Positions 9,442 through 17,714 of a DNA stretch of 64,000 nucleotides are shown here, one piece after another. The translations under genes and the position numbers were made by a program. Position 1 is the stretch's first letter, and each line of letters opens with the position of its first letter. This DNA is from Marinobacter maritimus. Lineage in GTDB: Bacteria > Pseudomonadota > Gammaproteobacteria > Pseudomonadales > Oleiphilaceae. The notes under the pieces were generated by a model, which did not search any database, had not been told where the DNA came from, and was given only the letters and a program-made list of their open reading frames with translations. The stretch spans positions 434,001-498,000 of the forward strand of contig NZ_VCGW01000001.1 of assembly GCF_007671675.1 (NCBI RefSeq). The letters are read 5' to 3'.

Positions 9442-10128
9442 TCAGTCCAGCTCAAATGTTGCGTTCACGGATGCGCTGGTTTCGCGCTCCCCAACGCTTG
9501 AGATGGTGTCGGCGCCTCTTGCTTCAGCAGACATCATCATAGGCATGGGGCGGTGGCTCCCGTTTATGTTGAGCGTGACCACATCGCCACAGCTTTGGTT
9601 TATCTGCTGCGCAACAAATTCGCAACGGGATTTGGCATCGGCGAGCGCTAAAGCCAGCGCTTCCCGTTCCATGCGGACTTCCTGTGAATGGAAAAACTGA
9701 TGTGGCCCGAGATTGTAATTTAGTCCGAGCGCCTGGGCTTGCTGCAGAATCGGGTTCAACAGCGCCAGGTCTGTGATGGTAAAGCTGACGGTCTGTGAGG
9801 CAATCGCCCGTTTTTCCGGTTCTTCCTCCCGGGTGTCCATTGGCAGTGTGCGCTCGTAAAGATTGACGGACGCATCTGCGTACTCCTGAAGCCGGGACCT
9901 GTACTCACTGATTCCCTCACGCCATTGCGCCATCGTTGATGCCACCTGTTCAGTGGCTCGTTGTGGCAGCTCATGCTCCGCGCTGGCGGTGAACGTCAGG
10001 CGTGCACTGTCGGGTTCGTAGCGGACACTACCCTCGCCTGTGAGAGTGACTTCTCCGGCCATGACAAAACCAGGTGCGAGCAGTGGCAATGCCCACAGGG
10101 CGTGTGTTTTTCGATTCTTTCTGACCAT
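9442..10128 (-). CDS. SIMPL-domain periplasmic protein (DUF541 family)
   Basis: The 228-aa protein begins with a signal peptide (MVRKNRKTHALWALPLLAPGFVMAG). The SIMPL/DUF541 fold follows, recognisable from GEGSVRYEPDSARLTFTASAEH near the N-terminus and the paired domain with a DAKSRCEFVAQQI helix. Family members are periplasmic or surface proteins of poorly defined function, some oligomerising into rings. The open frame runs on upstream to 10335, but GGAGGAGATTTAT directly before the ATG at 10128 and the signal peptide settle the start. It converges with tamB, 2 bases apart. It lies about 30 bases downstream of the C26 gene on the same strand and may share its transcript. Confidence 0.8.
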   Translation of the reverse strand: MVRKNRKTHALWALPLLAPGFVMAGEVTLTGEGSVRYEPDSARLTFTASAEHELPQRATEQVASTMAQWREGISEYRSRLQEYADASVNLYERTLPMDTREEEPEKRAIASQTVSFTITDLALLNPILQQAQALGLNYNLGPHQFFHSQEVRMEREALALALADAKSRCEFVAQQINQSCGDVVTLNINGSHRPMPMMMSAEARGADTISSVGERETSASVNATFELD

Positions 10129-10159
10129 ATAAATCTCCTCCCGGAAGTCGGGTTCAACA

Positions 10160-10891
10160 TCAGGTTCGACGGGATGCAGGCTCCAGTCGGGCCAGTTTGA
10201 ATGACAGGGCTGCCTGCACGAACTCGCGGAATATTCGCCGGTGGCCACTGTGATAGAGCAGGTATTCGGGATGCCATTGCAGGCCCATAAGCCATTGGCC
10301 ACGGGTGCTTTCGATGGCTTGAACGAACAGGTCATTATCCACGGCGGTCACCTGGAGCTTTTTGCCCAAGCGTTTTATGGTCTGGCTGTGTATACGATTG
10401 GCGCCGATGACCGGAGCGCGCATAAGTTGTCCCAGCCGGCTCGTCTTCACAAGGCGAACGGTTTGCATGGGTAACAAAAGTGGACGATGCCGGGTATTCA
10501 CCCGGAGGGGCGTGATGTTCTGGCACAGGGAGCCACCGTGAAAAATGTTGATGAACTGCGCGCCCCGGCAGATGCCCAGCACAGGAATCCCGATCGCCTC
10601 CGCTTGTTCCAGCAAAAGCTGATCTGTCGTATCCCGGGCAGGGTCATAACGGGCACTGACCTGAGGTTCCTGGCCATAACGCTGGGGATGGACATGAGTG
10701 CCCCCGGAGAGCACCAAACCGTCCAGAAGCGAGACATCCACTCTGCTCCCGGGCCGGATATAGTAAGGTCTCGCACCCTGGAGCCTTAACCCAAAGCTGA
10801 TCAGTCGCTGCGCAACGCGCTTACGGGCCGGGCCGCTAATGCCTATCGTCAGGCCGGGCAGGTTGTCATCAGTAGGGTGTTGTTCAGACAT
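10160..10891 (-). CDS. Peptidase C26 / gamma-glutamyl-GABA hydrolase-like class I amidotransferase
   Basis: The 243-aa protein has the class I glutamine-amidotransferase fold used as a hydrolase in PuuD-type enzymes, which cleave gamma-glutamyl amides. The nucleophile elbow GICRGAQ places Cys108, and LQWHPEYL gives His207 and Glu209, so the catalytic triad is complete. The start overlaps the end of the upstream amidoligase by 8 bases, so the two are translationally coupled and probably act on the same gamma-glutamyl or peptide-amide product. No other polyamine (puu) gene is nearby, so a role in putrescine breakdown is not supported by context. Confidence 0.85.
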   Translation of the reverse strand: MSEQHPTDDNLPGLTIGISGPARKRVAQRLISFGLRLQGARPYYIRPGSRVDVSLLDGLVLSGGTHVHPQRYGQEPQVSARYDPARDTTDQLLLEQAEAIGIPVLGICRGAQFINIFHGGSLCQNITPLRVNTRHRPLLLPMQTVRLVKTSRLGQLMRAPVIGANRIHSQTIKRLGKKLQVTAVDNDLFVQAIESTRGQWLMGLQWHPEYLLYHSGHRRIFREFVQAALSFKLARLEPASRRT

Positions 10892-11885
10892 AGCCTTTAC
10901 TGTGCAGCCATTTTTCTGAAGTTGCTTGCCAGCTGTGTGTCAGGTTTCGCAAGCTGATTTTCCGGCTTTCACGGAACAGGGCGCGCAGCTCAGCCAGATC
11001 GCCCGCATGGTTTGCAAGCTGCTCTACCACGACCCAATCATTCCATACACTCGAGAAATGCCATTCCGGGTTGTCGATATCACAGTCCGGCAGCCGATAA
11101 TGCAGTGTAGGCCTGCTTTTGATGCGTGGATCTTCGACGTACTGGTCAAGAAGTGGCTTGTCCAGGTGTGCAAACAGCGGCAACAGATCGAGAGCGCGAT
11201 TCCGGGTCGGGTTGGTATCAAGATAATCCACCATCATCTGGCGCTGATCCGGTGCATAGTCGTCGGCGATGAGCAAATCTGTATAACGGCTGCTCCAAGG
11301 TTCAATATACGTTGTGAATTTTCGGCTGATATCCAGCTGGTGTCGCGCTTTTAGCCAGTCATAAAGAACTGCGAACGCCTGGTAGTATCGGACAAGGGTT
11401 GCTGGTTCAAGGTCGGGTAGCTCTGGGTTCAGCTGCAAACCGAATGCGAAATAGATGGCGTCTCTGCTACCCAGTGCGCCGGCTTTACGCAAGCTGTCGA
11501 CCAGGACCTCTATATTCTCCAGTTGCGAGAAGCGCATCGGCGGGCTGACAATCTCGAGCGGCACAATGCGTTCAGCTGCCGCGTCTATAACTTCCAAGGC
11601 TTGCCCGCCGAGATCCCGGATGGACTGAGGCAGCCGTTCATCCTCGAGCGCGAGCTCCTTGACGGGTTCCGAATCCAGTTCGATAACGAAGCTTCCGAGG
11701 GGCGTTTCCAATCTGCTCACGTAGCGGGACTCGAGCACGGCTTTTCCGCCTAGCAGTTCTGCCGCCAGATTTACAAGCTTCTCGTAGCCCAGCCCTGACA
11801 ATTCGATTTCCACGCCCACACAACGCTCTTTTCCGTCAGTGGTATTGAGTATGTCTGGCATGTTGCAAGAGGTGGCTTGGTTCAT
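10884..11885 (-). CDS. Amidoligase-family protein (putative ATP-dependent amide-bond ligase)
   Basis: The protein (333 aa from the ATG at 11885) has the pattern of the putative amidoligase family related to glutamine synthetase and gamma-glutamylcysteine synthetase. It shows an N-terminal GVEIELSGL strand with acidic ligands, a central VSPPMRFSQLENIEVLVDSL segment, and FGLQLNPELPD where family members often show a GLHVN-type motif. It also has PTLHYRLPDCDIDNPEWHF. Such enzymes are predicted to join amines or amino acids to carboxylates, and are often paired with a peptidase or amidotransferase, as here (8-bp overlap with the C26 gene). The open frame can be extended to a TTG at 11903; an ATG at 11861 is a further alternative. 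Substrate unknown. Confidence 0.75.
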   Translation of the reverse strand: MNQATSCNMPDILNTTDGKERCVGVEIELSGLGYEKLVNLAAELLGGKAVLESRYVSRLETPLGSFVIELDSEPVKELALEDERLPQSIRDLGGQALEVIDAAAERIVPLEIVSPPMRFSQLENIEVLVDSLRKAGALGSRDAIYFAFGLQLNPELPDLEPATLVRYYQAFAVLYDWLKARHQLDISRKFTTYIEPWSSRYTDLLIADDYAPDQRQMMVDYLDTNPTRNRALDLLPLFAHLDKPLLDQYVEDPRIKSRPTLHYRLPDCDIDNPEWHFSSVWNDWVVVEQLANHAGDLAELRALFRESRKISLRNLTHSWQATSEKWLHSKGYV

Positions 11886-11997
11886 AGGGCTCACTGGTAA
11901 CAAATGTATGATCTTTTAACTTTATCACACTAGCGCGACAGCCACCGTTAAGGGGCTGCAAGAAAATGAGTCACCTGACTTTACACTGGATAAAACA

Positions 11998-12031
11998 CTG
12001 TATATAGTCGAAACACTGTATAAACAAACAG
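11998..12031 (+). promoter_or_regulatory. LexA box(es) before lexA
   Basis: CTGTATAAACAAACAG at 12016-12031 fits the CTG-N10-CAG LexA consensus exactly. An 18-base-upstream copy of the left half (CTGTATATAGTC from 11998) lacks the CAG side and may be a degenerate second site. Together they lie 84-117 bases before the lexA ATG and would give autorepression of lexA-sulA. They also sit between the divergent amidoligase and lexA genes. Confidence 0.8.
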
Positions 12032-12114
12032 GCTGGCTGGCACACTGTAAGCGCCGGCAAATATCGGGCCCAGCATGTACAAGCAGTGCATGCAGCAAGC
12101 GGAGCAGCGTAACA

Positions 12115-12723
12115 ATGAAGCTGACAGCAAGACAGACTCAGGTATTGGAGATTATTCGCCGATCCGTGGATGAAACCGGCTACCCACCGACGCGTGCGGA
12201 GATCGCCGCGGAGCTGGGGTTCCGCTCGGCGAACGCTGCTGAAGAGCATCTGCGTGCACTGGCCCGCAAGGGCGCTATCGAGATGGTGCCAGGCGCCAGC
12301 AGGGGTATTCGTCTTCCGGAAGTTGCTGAAGATCCGGGGCTACCGGTCATCGGTCAGGTAGCGGCGGGCAGTCCGATTCTGGCTCAGGAGCACATTGAGG
12401 ATCATTGCACACTGAAACCCGAGTTCTTTTCGCCTTCAGCTGATTATCTGCTTCGGGTCAGGGGAATGAGTATGAAGGATATCGGCATTCTTGATGGCGA
12501 CCTTCTGGCAGTTCATAGCACCCAGGATGTTCGTAACGGTCAGGTTGTTGTCGCTCGAGTGGGCGACGAAGTGACCGTCAAGCGCTTCCGGAAAGAAGGC
12601 TCGAAGGTTTATCTGATGGCTGAAAATGAAGAGTTTGCGCCGATAGAAGTCGATCTCAAGGAGCAGGAACTGTTCATTGAAGGGCTGGGTGTAGGTGTTA
12701 TCCGGCGCTCTGATCTGCATTGA
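12115..12723 (+). CDS. lexA: LexA, SOS-response repressor
   Basis: This 202-aa protein matches LexA in length and key positions. It has a winged-helix DNA-binding domain (1-70: [21 protein letters not shown] is the recognition region), the Ala84-Gly85 self-cleavage site in VAAGSPIL, and the Ser119/Lys156 protease dyad in GMSMKD and VTVKRF. RecA filaments on single-stranded DNA trigger its autoproteolysis and so derepress the SOS genes. sulA follows 43 bases downstream on the same strand. The gene is preceded by a LexA box, consistent with autoregulation. Confidence 0.97.
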   Translation: MKLTARQTQVLEIIRRSVDETGYPPTRAEIAAELGFRSANAAEEHLRALARKGAIEMVPGASRGIRLPEVAEDPGLPVIGQVAAGSPILAQEHIEDHCTLKPEFFSPSADYLLRVRGMSMKDIGILDGDLLAVHSTQDVRNGQVVVARVGDEVTVKRFRKEGSKVYLMAENEEFAPIEVDLKEQELFIEGLGVGVIRRSDLH

Positions 12724-12766
12724 TCAGGCTGGTATAACCACAGACGCATTGCAAAACGGGTGAATT

Positions 12767-13276
12767 ATGGAACAACTTAGCTTCAATCAGAACGTCGCAT
12801 GGCAGCAAGGCATAGTGCCGTGCTCTCCCTATCTAACTAGCCCGGCGCCTGAGTACGCCACCCGGAATCAGCGCACTGTCATTCGAGCTCGGCCGAAATC
12901 GGATGTTGCGGACTCCACGCCGGCTGGCAACGTCACGGAGATCATTCTGCCAGAAGGCCAGGTGGAAAACTTTCAATTGTTGCTACCGATGCTGACCCAG
13001 CTGAATCAGGAAAAGCGCTGGCTGGCCTGGATTGATCCTCCCCAGGCGCTGGTGAGCAAATGGCAAAAAATGCACGGTATTGTTGCTGGAGAGCTTCTGG
13101 TTTTGCGCTCCACCGCAGAGTACCCGGCACGTCAGCTTGCGGAAAGAGCTTTGAGCGCAGGTACCTGTCATGCGGTCGTTATGTGGACGCGCAAACTGGG
13201 AAAGACAGCCTTTGATTCCCTGCAAAAAGCAGCAGCGGAAGGCAATAGCCATGGCGTTGTGCTCAGACAGCGCTGA
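12767..13276 (+). CDS. sulA: SulA-like SOS cell-division inhibitor
   Basis: The 169-aa protein has the SulA/RecA-like fold pattern: VTEIILPEGQVENFQLLLPML, then RWLAWIDPPQAL and a helix ending in LRSTAEYPARQLAERAL. Its C-terminus resembles the SulA family (HAVVMWTRKLGKTAFDSLQKAAAEGNSHGVVLR). SulA binds FtsZ and blocks septation during the SOS response. Its place directly after lexA is the arrangement known in Pseudomonas. No separate consensus LexA box lies in the 43-base gap, so it most likely depends on the lexA promoter. The N-terminal 50 residues are poorly conserved and rich in Pro/Thr/Ser. Confidence 0.85.
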   Translation: MEQLSFNQNVAWQQGIVPCSPYLTSPAPEYATRNQRTVIRARPKSDVADSTPAGNVTEIILPEGQVENFQLLLPMLTQLNQEKRWLAWIDPPQALVSKWQKMHGIVAGELLVLRSTAEYPARQLAERALSAGTCHAVVMWTRKLGKTAFDSLQKAAAEGNSHGVVLRQR

Positions 13277-13285
13277 GTATCGCTT

Positions 13286-13546
13286 TTAATGCAAAGTGTA
13301 GGCGGGCTGAGCGTCAGAAACGTCCAGCTCGTCATCGTCCCAGTCAATATCGTGAGTAACACTTCCAGCCGCTTCTATTCCTGCGGCAATCATCGCCTTG
13401 GCGACAGACATATCCCGGTCTTCTATCATTTCGCGGGCTTCAGTTGAAAACGAAATTCTGACCAGTGGCTCGCTGTCATCGTCGATGCGTCGCAGGGCAT
13501 AGTCGCCGTTGCTTAATTGTACAATCTCGAAAAACGATGGTGACAT
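13286..13546 (-). CDS. Conserved small acidic protein of unknown function, converging on sulA
   Basis: I do not recognise a functional domain. The 86-aa protein from the ATG at 13546 (preceded by AAAGG, 8 bases away) begins MSPSFFEIVQLSNGDYALRR and ends with a strongly acidic stretch (DIDWDDDELDVSDAQ). A longer frame starting at 13603 would overlap the next gene and has no ribosome site. The neighbourhood lexA-sulA-(this gene)-DUF6586 matches, as I recall it, the Pseudomonas aeruginosa PA3007-PA3010 order, where topA follows; topA is not present here. It is probably co-transcribed with the upstream DUF6586-like gene. Confidence 0.7.
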   Translation of the reverse strand: MSPSFFEIVQLSNGDYALRRIDDDSEPLVRISFSTEAREMIEDRDMSVAKAMIAAGIEAAGSVTHDIDWDDDELDVSDAQPAYTLH

Positions 13547-13596
13547 TTCATTAACCTTTAATAGTGTTGAAAACCGGAAGCGACGGGCCAGTGTGA

Positions 13597-14103
13597 TTAC
13601 CACTCGCCGTGTTGCTCTTCCAGGTTGTCGGCAAACGTTTTCATGGCGTTCAGAGTTTTCGCAAGCTCTTGGGCAGAGCGGTCGGGCCCAGCCTCAGCGG
13701 ATACCGCAATGATATTCTCCGCATTGACCGTCTTCCGCGCCGCAGGAGGCCTGCTTTGGGCGCTTTCGAGCTGGTCAAGGTAGTTCCACCAGCTTCCCGC
13801 GGCTTGCTCAAGAGCTTTTAGCTGGCCAGTTTCAGGGGCGTGCTCACCGATCAGGTTTGCAAGCTCTGCTACAGATGAAGGCTCCTCTGAGCGCTTCTGG
13901 TAAAACCGCGCAATCATCACCAGCAATAGTCGTCTTGCTCTCAGCAAGAGCTCTATGGACCCTTGGATAGCGGCTTCGTTCTGCAGTTTTCGTACAGGCG
14001 CATGAAGCAGGTTACTGCTATCAGCTGGCCGCTCCGGCGATTCGAGAAGCATTTTTGCCAGAAACAGCTTTTGTGAAACCAGCGAGTGCCATTGTGACGC
14101 CAT
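13597..14103 (-). CDS. DUF6586-like conserved protein
   Basis: The 168-aa predicted cytoplasmic helical protein begins MASQWHSLVSQKLFLAKMLL, which resembles the N-terminus of a conserved gammaproteobacterial family found beside lexA-sulA. A central helix (IELLLRARRLLLVMIARFYQ) and a WWNYLDQLE motif are the most distinctive segments. The C-terminal third is low-complexity and helical. The open frame can be extended to a TTG at 14130, but the ATG at 14103 gives the family-like N-terminus. Function unknown. It is 50 bases upstream of the small acidic gene on the same strand. Confidence 0.65.
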   Translation of the reverse strand: MASQWHSLVSQKLFLAKMLLESPERPADSSNLLHAPVRKLQNEAAIQGSIELLLRARRLLLVMIARFYQKRSEEPSSVAELANLIGEHAPETGQLKALEQAAGSWWNYLDQLESAQSRPPAARKTVNAENIIAVSAEAGPDRSAQELAKTLNAMKTFADNLEEQHGEW

Positions 14104-14285
14104 TACCTGTGCCTGTCGTGCATTGGGCAAAGTCTCTGAAAACTCCCTGCCGCAGAGATTTAGCTGAAGAGCCTGGCCTGAAACCAGCCAATTAAATTAA
14201 TCTGCCATCATAGCATTTCAGCCCAAAGATTTCTTCACCTCTTGTGTCCGAATCCTGAGTGACAATAAAATACAAACATTCACTT

Positions 14286-14299
14286 GAAACGGCCGTTTG
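14286..14299 (+). promoter_or_regulatory. PsrA-type operator before the DUF1329 gene
   Basis: GAAACGGCCGTTTG fits the Pseudomonas PsrA consensus (G/C)AAAC-N2-4-GTTT(G/C) exactly, with a 4-base spacer that is itself palindromic. PsrA is a TetR-type repressor released by long-chain fatty acids. The site is 60 bases before the DUF1329 ATG, a position where it could overlap a promoter. psrA itself is not in the window, though in Pseudomonas it neighbours lexA. Confidence 0.6.
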
Positions 14300-14359
14300 A
14301 ATTTGGCAAAAAGCACCCCCCTGATGTTGGGTTTTCTGGATTGTCTGGAGGTGTTGGAG

Positions 14360-15718
14360 ATGCGGTTCCATTTTGTCGCATGCGTTGTAGTGCTGTTGTT
14401 CGGTTTTTCCGGACAGGCGTTGTCAGGAGTATCGATGGCTGAAGCGGAACGGCTGAATCAGGATCTGACTCCGGTCGGTGCCGAACGTGAAGGCAATGCC
14501 TCCGGCAGCATTCCCGATTGGACCGGCGGTCTCACTGAGCCGCCTGCCAACTGGCGCGAAGGTGAGATTGAGGTTGATCCTTTTCCTCAGGATGAGGCGT
14601 TGTTCGTGATCACAGCGGACAATATGCATCTTTACAAAGACCGTCTTTCGGACGGCTCGGCTAAAATGCTGGCCCAATACGGTCCGGATTTTTTCATGCC
14701 GGTCTACCCAACCCGTCGCACGGCAGCGTTCCCCCAGCATGTGTATGACAAGTTCTATGACAATGCTCTGAGTGCAGAGGTATTGGATAACGGAAATGGT
14801 GTGCGCAACACCATTATGACCAGCCCTTTCCCGATTCCTCGAAACGGGCTTGAGGTGATCTGGAACCACATTTTGCGTTATCGCGGTGAAGAGGTGGCAT
14901 TTCGCAGCGGCTCTGCAACGCCACAGGTGGACGGTTCTTTCAATCCGGTCGTCAATCACTACGACTATTATTTTGCCTACAGCAAGCAAGGCACTGAGCT
15001 TGCTGATATCGATAACAAGATTTTTTACCTCAAGACCGATACTATTTCGCCCACTGCGCTGGCGGGTACCATCACGCTTGTTCACGAAACGCTGGATCAG
15101 ATTCGCTCGCCCCGCCTGGCCTGGCGTTATGATTCTGGCTCTCGGCGCCTGCGACGCTCTCCGAACCTGGCCTACGAGACGGACCTGCCAAACTCTTCAT
15201 CCCTGCGCTCTGTCGATCAGAAAGATATGTATAACGGCGCTCCGAATCAGTATGACTGGGTTCTGAAAGGCAAGCGTGAGCTTTTTGTTCCCTATAATGC
15301 CTACAAGCTACACGACCGGTCGGTTCGGCCCGATGATGTTATTCGGGCAGGGCATATAAATCAGGAACTCACCCGTTATGAGCTGCATCGGGTGTGGGTG
15401 GTAGAGGCGAAGCGCCGCACGGGCATCAGGCATATCTACGATCGTCGTGTGTTCTATGTGGATGAAGACAGCTGGCAGATCCTGATGTCAGAGGAATATG
15501 ACGACGCCGGGAATCTGTGGCGGGTTTCCGAGGCCCATAACATCAGCTATTACAATGAACCGGTGTTCTGGACTACCATGGAGATGACTTACGACCTCAA
15601 GGCGAAGCGCTACTACATTGACGGTCTGGACAACGGTTTTCCGGCCTACGATTTTGACCCTGGATTTCGCGGCAGTGAGTTTACAGCTTCCTCTGCGAGA
15701 AGGGCGGCGCGTCGCTGA
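14360..15718 (+). CDS. DUF1329 exported protein (predicted LolB-like/outer-membrane-associated)
   Basis: The 452-aa protein has a signal peptide (MRFHFVACVVVLLFGFSGQALS). A DUF1329 domain fills the rest, recognised from SGSIPDWTGGLT near the N-terminus, PFPIPRNGLEVIWNHILRYRG, and the C-terminal RRVFYVDEDSWQILMSEEYDDAGNLWR. Family members are exported and are found in lipid- or hydrophobic-compound-related clusters, often beside DUF1302 and RND exporters. Neither is next to it here. The ATG at 14360 follows GGAGGTGTTGGAG; the frame can be stretched to a TTG at 14297, which falls inside the PsrA-like site and is unlikely. A PsrA box suggests fatty-acid-responsive expression. Confidence 0.8.
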   Translation: MRFHFVACVVVLLFGFSGQALSGVSMAEAERLNQDLTPVGAEREGNASGSIPDWTGGLTEPPANWREGEIEVDPFPQDEALFVITADNMHLYKDRLSDGSAKMLAQYGPDFFMPVYPTRRTAAFPQHVYDKFYDNALSAEVLDNGNGVRNTIMTSPFPIPRNGLEVIWNHILRYRGEEVAFRSGSATPQVDGSFNPVVNHYDYYFAYSKQGTELADIDNKIFYLKTDTISPTALAGTITLVHETLDQIRSPRLAWRYDSGSRRLRRSPNLAYETDLPNSSSLRSVDQKDMYNGAPNQYDWVLKGKRELFVPYNAYKLHDRSVRPDDVIRAGHINQELTRYELHRVWVVEAKRRTGIRHIYDRRVFYVDEDSWQILMSEEYDDAGNLWRVSEAHNISYYNEPVFWTTMEMTYDLKAKRYYIDGLDNGFPAYDFDPGFRGSEFTASSARRAARR

Positions 15719-15729
15719 TTGTTGGCATT

Positions 15730-15780
15730 GGTTTGAGGCGTCGGCATCCGCTGGCGCCTTAAACCGGGTCGTTCGTTTTT
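15730..15780 (+). terminator. Hairpin terminator after the DUF1329 gene
   Basis: An 11-bp stem with one G-U pair (15730-15740 with 15755-15765, 14-nt loop) is followed within six bases by GTTCGTTTTT. It separates the DUF1329 gene from the flagellar genes that begin at 15809. Confidence 0.5.
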
Positions 15781-15808
15781 CACCTCTATCGAGCAAGGAA
15801 AAAACGTC

Positions 15809-16162
15809 ATGGCCGACTCTCAAGATACTTCCCATTCTGAACTTCAGCCCTGTTTGGCAAATTTCGATCAGCTAATGACCGACCTTGGTAGCGCTCTCGC
15901 CGATCAGGACTGGGACGGGCTGGTTAACCTCAATGTCCGGGTAAAGCCTTGCACAGAATCTCTGATAGTTGCGCTGGAGGCCGGGCAGGTTGAGCCTGAG
16001 TCTGTCCGGTCCCGACTTGGGGAATTGCGTCAGTTTTTGGACACAGCCAGTGAAGGTGCTACTCGAGCCAAGGCAGAAGCGGAACTGGCGCTGAAAGGTG
16101 TGAATCGTAACCGCAGTGTGGCCAAGGCGTACCAGAATATTTCAACTCCTCGGTCGAAATAG
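15809..16162 (+). CDS. FliT/FleP-like flagellar protein
   Basis: The 117-aa helical protein resembles the small FliT-type chaperone found just before fleQ in Pseudomonas: LMTDLGSALADQDWDGLVNLN, then a run of helices ending NRNRSVAKAYQNI. FliT proteins bind the filament cap protein FliD and export components. Unusually, fliD and fliS are not upstream here; a DUF1329 gene is. The ATG at 15809 is preceded by AAGGAA. Identification rests on the pattern plus position, and the family is weakly conserved, so it is likely but not certain. Confidence 0.6.
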   Translation: MADSQDTSHSELQPCLANFDQLMTDLGSALADQDWDGLVNLNVRVKPCTESLIVALEAGQVEPESVRSRLGELRQFLDTASEGATRAKAEAELALKGVNRNRSVAKAYQNISTPRSK

Positions 16163-16172
16163 CGTCATAAAA

Positions 16173-16201
16173 TTGACTCTTTCGGTTTTACCGTCTTAAA
16201 T
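16173..16201 (+). promoter_or_regulatory. Probable sigma-70 promoter of fleQ
   Basis: TTGACT (16173-16178) and TTAAAT (16196-16201) are separated by 17 bases, 32 bases before the fleQ start codon. fleQ is known to be transcribed from a sigma-70 promoter in Pseudomonas, consistent with its place at the top of the hierarchy. The -35 is strong and the -10 moderate. Confidence 0.55.
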
Positions 16202-16232
16202 ACCGCACAAATTCCCAAAGAGATTCCTGTGA

Positions 16233-17684
16233 ATGTCTAAAAATAACAAGGTTCTGGTGCTGAGTGAGGATGAATTGAGGCGCCGGGACATGGCGACGAT
16301 TCTGGAGTTTATTGGTGAAGAGCAAGTTATTGCAGGTGTTGATGCAGTGGCACTGCTCGAATCCGGCGATAAAGAGAGCCTGGCGGATATTTCCGTTGTG
16401 GTTGTAAACGGCGCGGATTCGGCGCTCATAAAGACGATTGAGCTGGTGTGCAGGGCGGTTCAGGGTGTTCCGTTGCTGGTTATGGGCGATCCCGACCTCA
16501 AAGGTCTTGCCGAGTCGGACGCTGCTCGCATTATTGCCCGCATGGAATGGCCTATGAATTACACCAAATTTGTAGACTCGCTCTATCGCGCTCAAATTTT
16601 TGTTGATCAGTTTCGTCGCTCAAATGAGCGGGGGCAGCAACGTGACCTTCAGCTTTTCCGCAGTCTGGTGGGGACCAGCCGCAAAGTTCAGCAAGTTCGC
16701 CAGCTGATGGAGCAGGTCGCAGACAAGGATGTGAGCGTCCTTATAACCGGGCCTTCTGGCACGGGCAAAGAAGTTGTTGCTCGCAATCTGCACTACCATT
16801 CTTCACGCCGCGACAAGCCCTTTGTGCCCGTTAACTGCGGCGCCATTCCTGCGGAACTGTTGGAAAGCGAACTCTTCGGTCATGAAAAAGGCGCGTTCAC
16901 GGGTGCTATTACGGCTCGGGTAGGGCGTTTCGAGATGGCAGAGGGAGGCACCCTGTTCCTGGATGAAATTGGCGATATGCCACTTAACATGCAGGTGAAA
17001 ATACTGCGTGTGTTGCAGGAGCGTACGTTTGAGCGTGTTGGAAGCAACCGCACCCTGTCGGCCGATGTTCGTGTGATCGCAGCGACGCATAAGCATCTTG
17101 AGGATATGATCGAGACGGGTGATTTCCGTGAAGATCTCTATTATCGGCTGAATGTTTTTCCCATTGAGGTGCCATCTCTACGGGACAGGGTTGAAGATAT
17201 CCCGCTGCTGATCAATGAGTTGATTTCCCGTATGGAGAAAGAGAAGCGCGGTTCTTTACGGATGAATTCGGCGGCGATCATGAGCCTGTGCCGGCACGAC
17301 TGGCCGGGCAATGTTCGCGAGTTGGCGAATCTGGTGGAGCGATTGGCGATTATGCATCCTTACTCGGTAATCGGTGTGCAGGAGTTGCCGAAGAAGTTTC
17401 GGTATGTGGACGATTTTGACGAGAATCGGCCAATTGAGGATTCGGGAATGCCGTCTGGTATTCCCGGCCTGGTGGGGCTGGATGCTCCGGCTTTGTTGCC
17501 GGTGAATGGGATTGATCTGAAGGATTATTTGTCGAATCTGGAGAGGCAGCTGATTCAGCAGGCTTTGGATGAGGCCGGTGGCGTGGTTGCACGGGCTGCG
17601 GAGAAGCTTCGGATTCGGCGGACTACGCTTGTGGAGAAGGTTCGGAAGTATGGGCTTCGGGAGGAGGAGTCTGAGGAGTCCTGA
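16233..17684 (+). CDS. fleQ: FleQ, master sigma-54-dependent flagellar activator
   Basis: The 483-aa protein has an atypical receiver-like N-domain (1-125) without a usable phosphoacceptor Asp (the strand ends VVVVNGAD), as known for FleQ. A LFRSLVG linker (141-147) follows, matching the c-di-GMP-binding segment of P. aeruginosa FleQ, then an AAA+ domain with Walker A GPSGTGKE (173-180), the GAFTGA loop that contacts sigma-54 and a GGTLFLDE Walker B. A C-terminal Fis-type helix-turn-helix completes it ([21 protein letters not shown]). It activates the sigma-54 flagellar promoters, and FleN (in this window) antagonises it. The sigma-54 promoters of fleS, fliE, fliK, fliL, flhA and cheW in this window are its likely targets. 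Confidence 0.95.
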   Translation: MSKNNKVLVLSEDELRRRDMATILEFIGEEQVIAGVDAVALLESGDKESLADISVVVVNGADSALIKTIELVCRAVQGVPLLVMGDPDLKGLAESDAARIIARMEWPMNYTKFVDSLYRAQIFVDQFRRSNERGQQRDLQLFRSLVGTSRKVQQVRQLMEQVADKDVSVLITGPSGTGKEVVARNLHYHSSRRDKPFVPVNCGAIPAELLESELFGHEKGAFTGAITARVGRFEMAEGGTLFLDEIGDMPLNMQVKILRVLQERTFERVGSNRTLSADVRVIAATHKHLEDMIETGDFREDLYYRLNVFPIEVPSLRDRVEDIPLLINELISRMEKEKRGSLRMNSAAIMSLCRHDWPGNVRELANLVERLAIMHPYSVIGVQELPKKFRYVDDFDENRPIEDSGMPSGIPGLVGLDAPALLPVNGIDLKDYLSNLERQLIQQALDEAGGVVARAAEKLRIRRTTLVEKVRKYGLREEESEES

Positions 17685-17714
17685 TTTAACACGCATGGGT
17701 GCTGTCGCGGTCGC

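Noticed and set aside
10129..10335. Longer N-terminus for the SIMPL protein
   Set aside because: It would overlap the C26 gene and hide a clear signal peptide and ribosome site at 10128.
12727..12742. CTGGTATAACCACAG before sulA as a LexA box
   Set aside because: The CTG and CAG are separated by nine bases, not ten, and the sequence is not palindromic.
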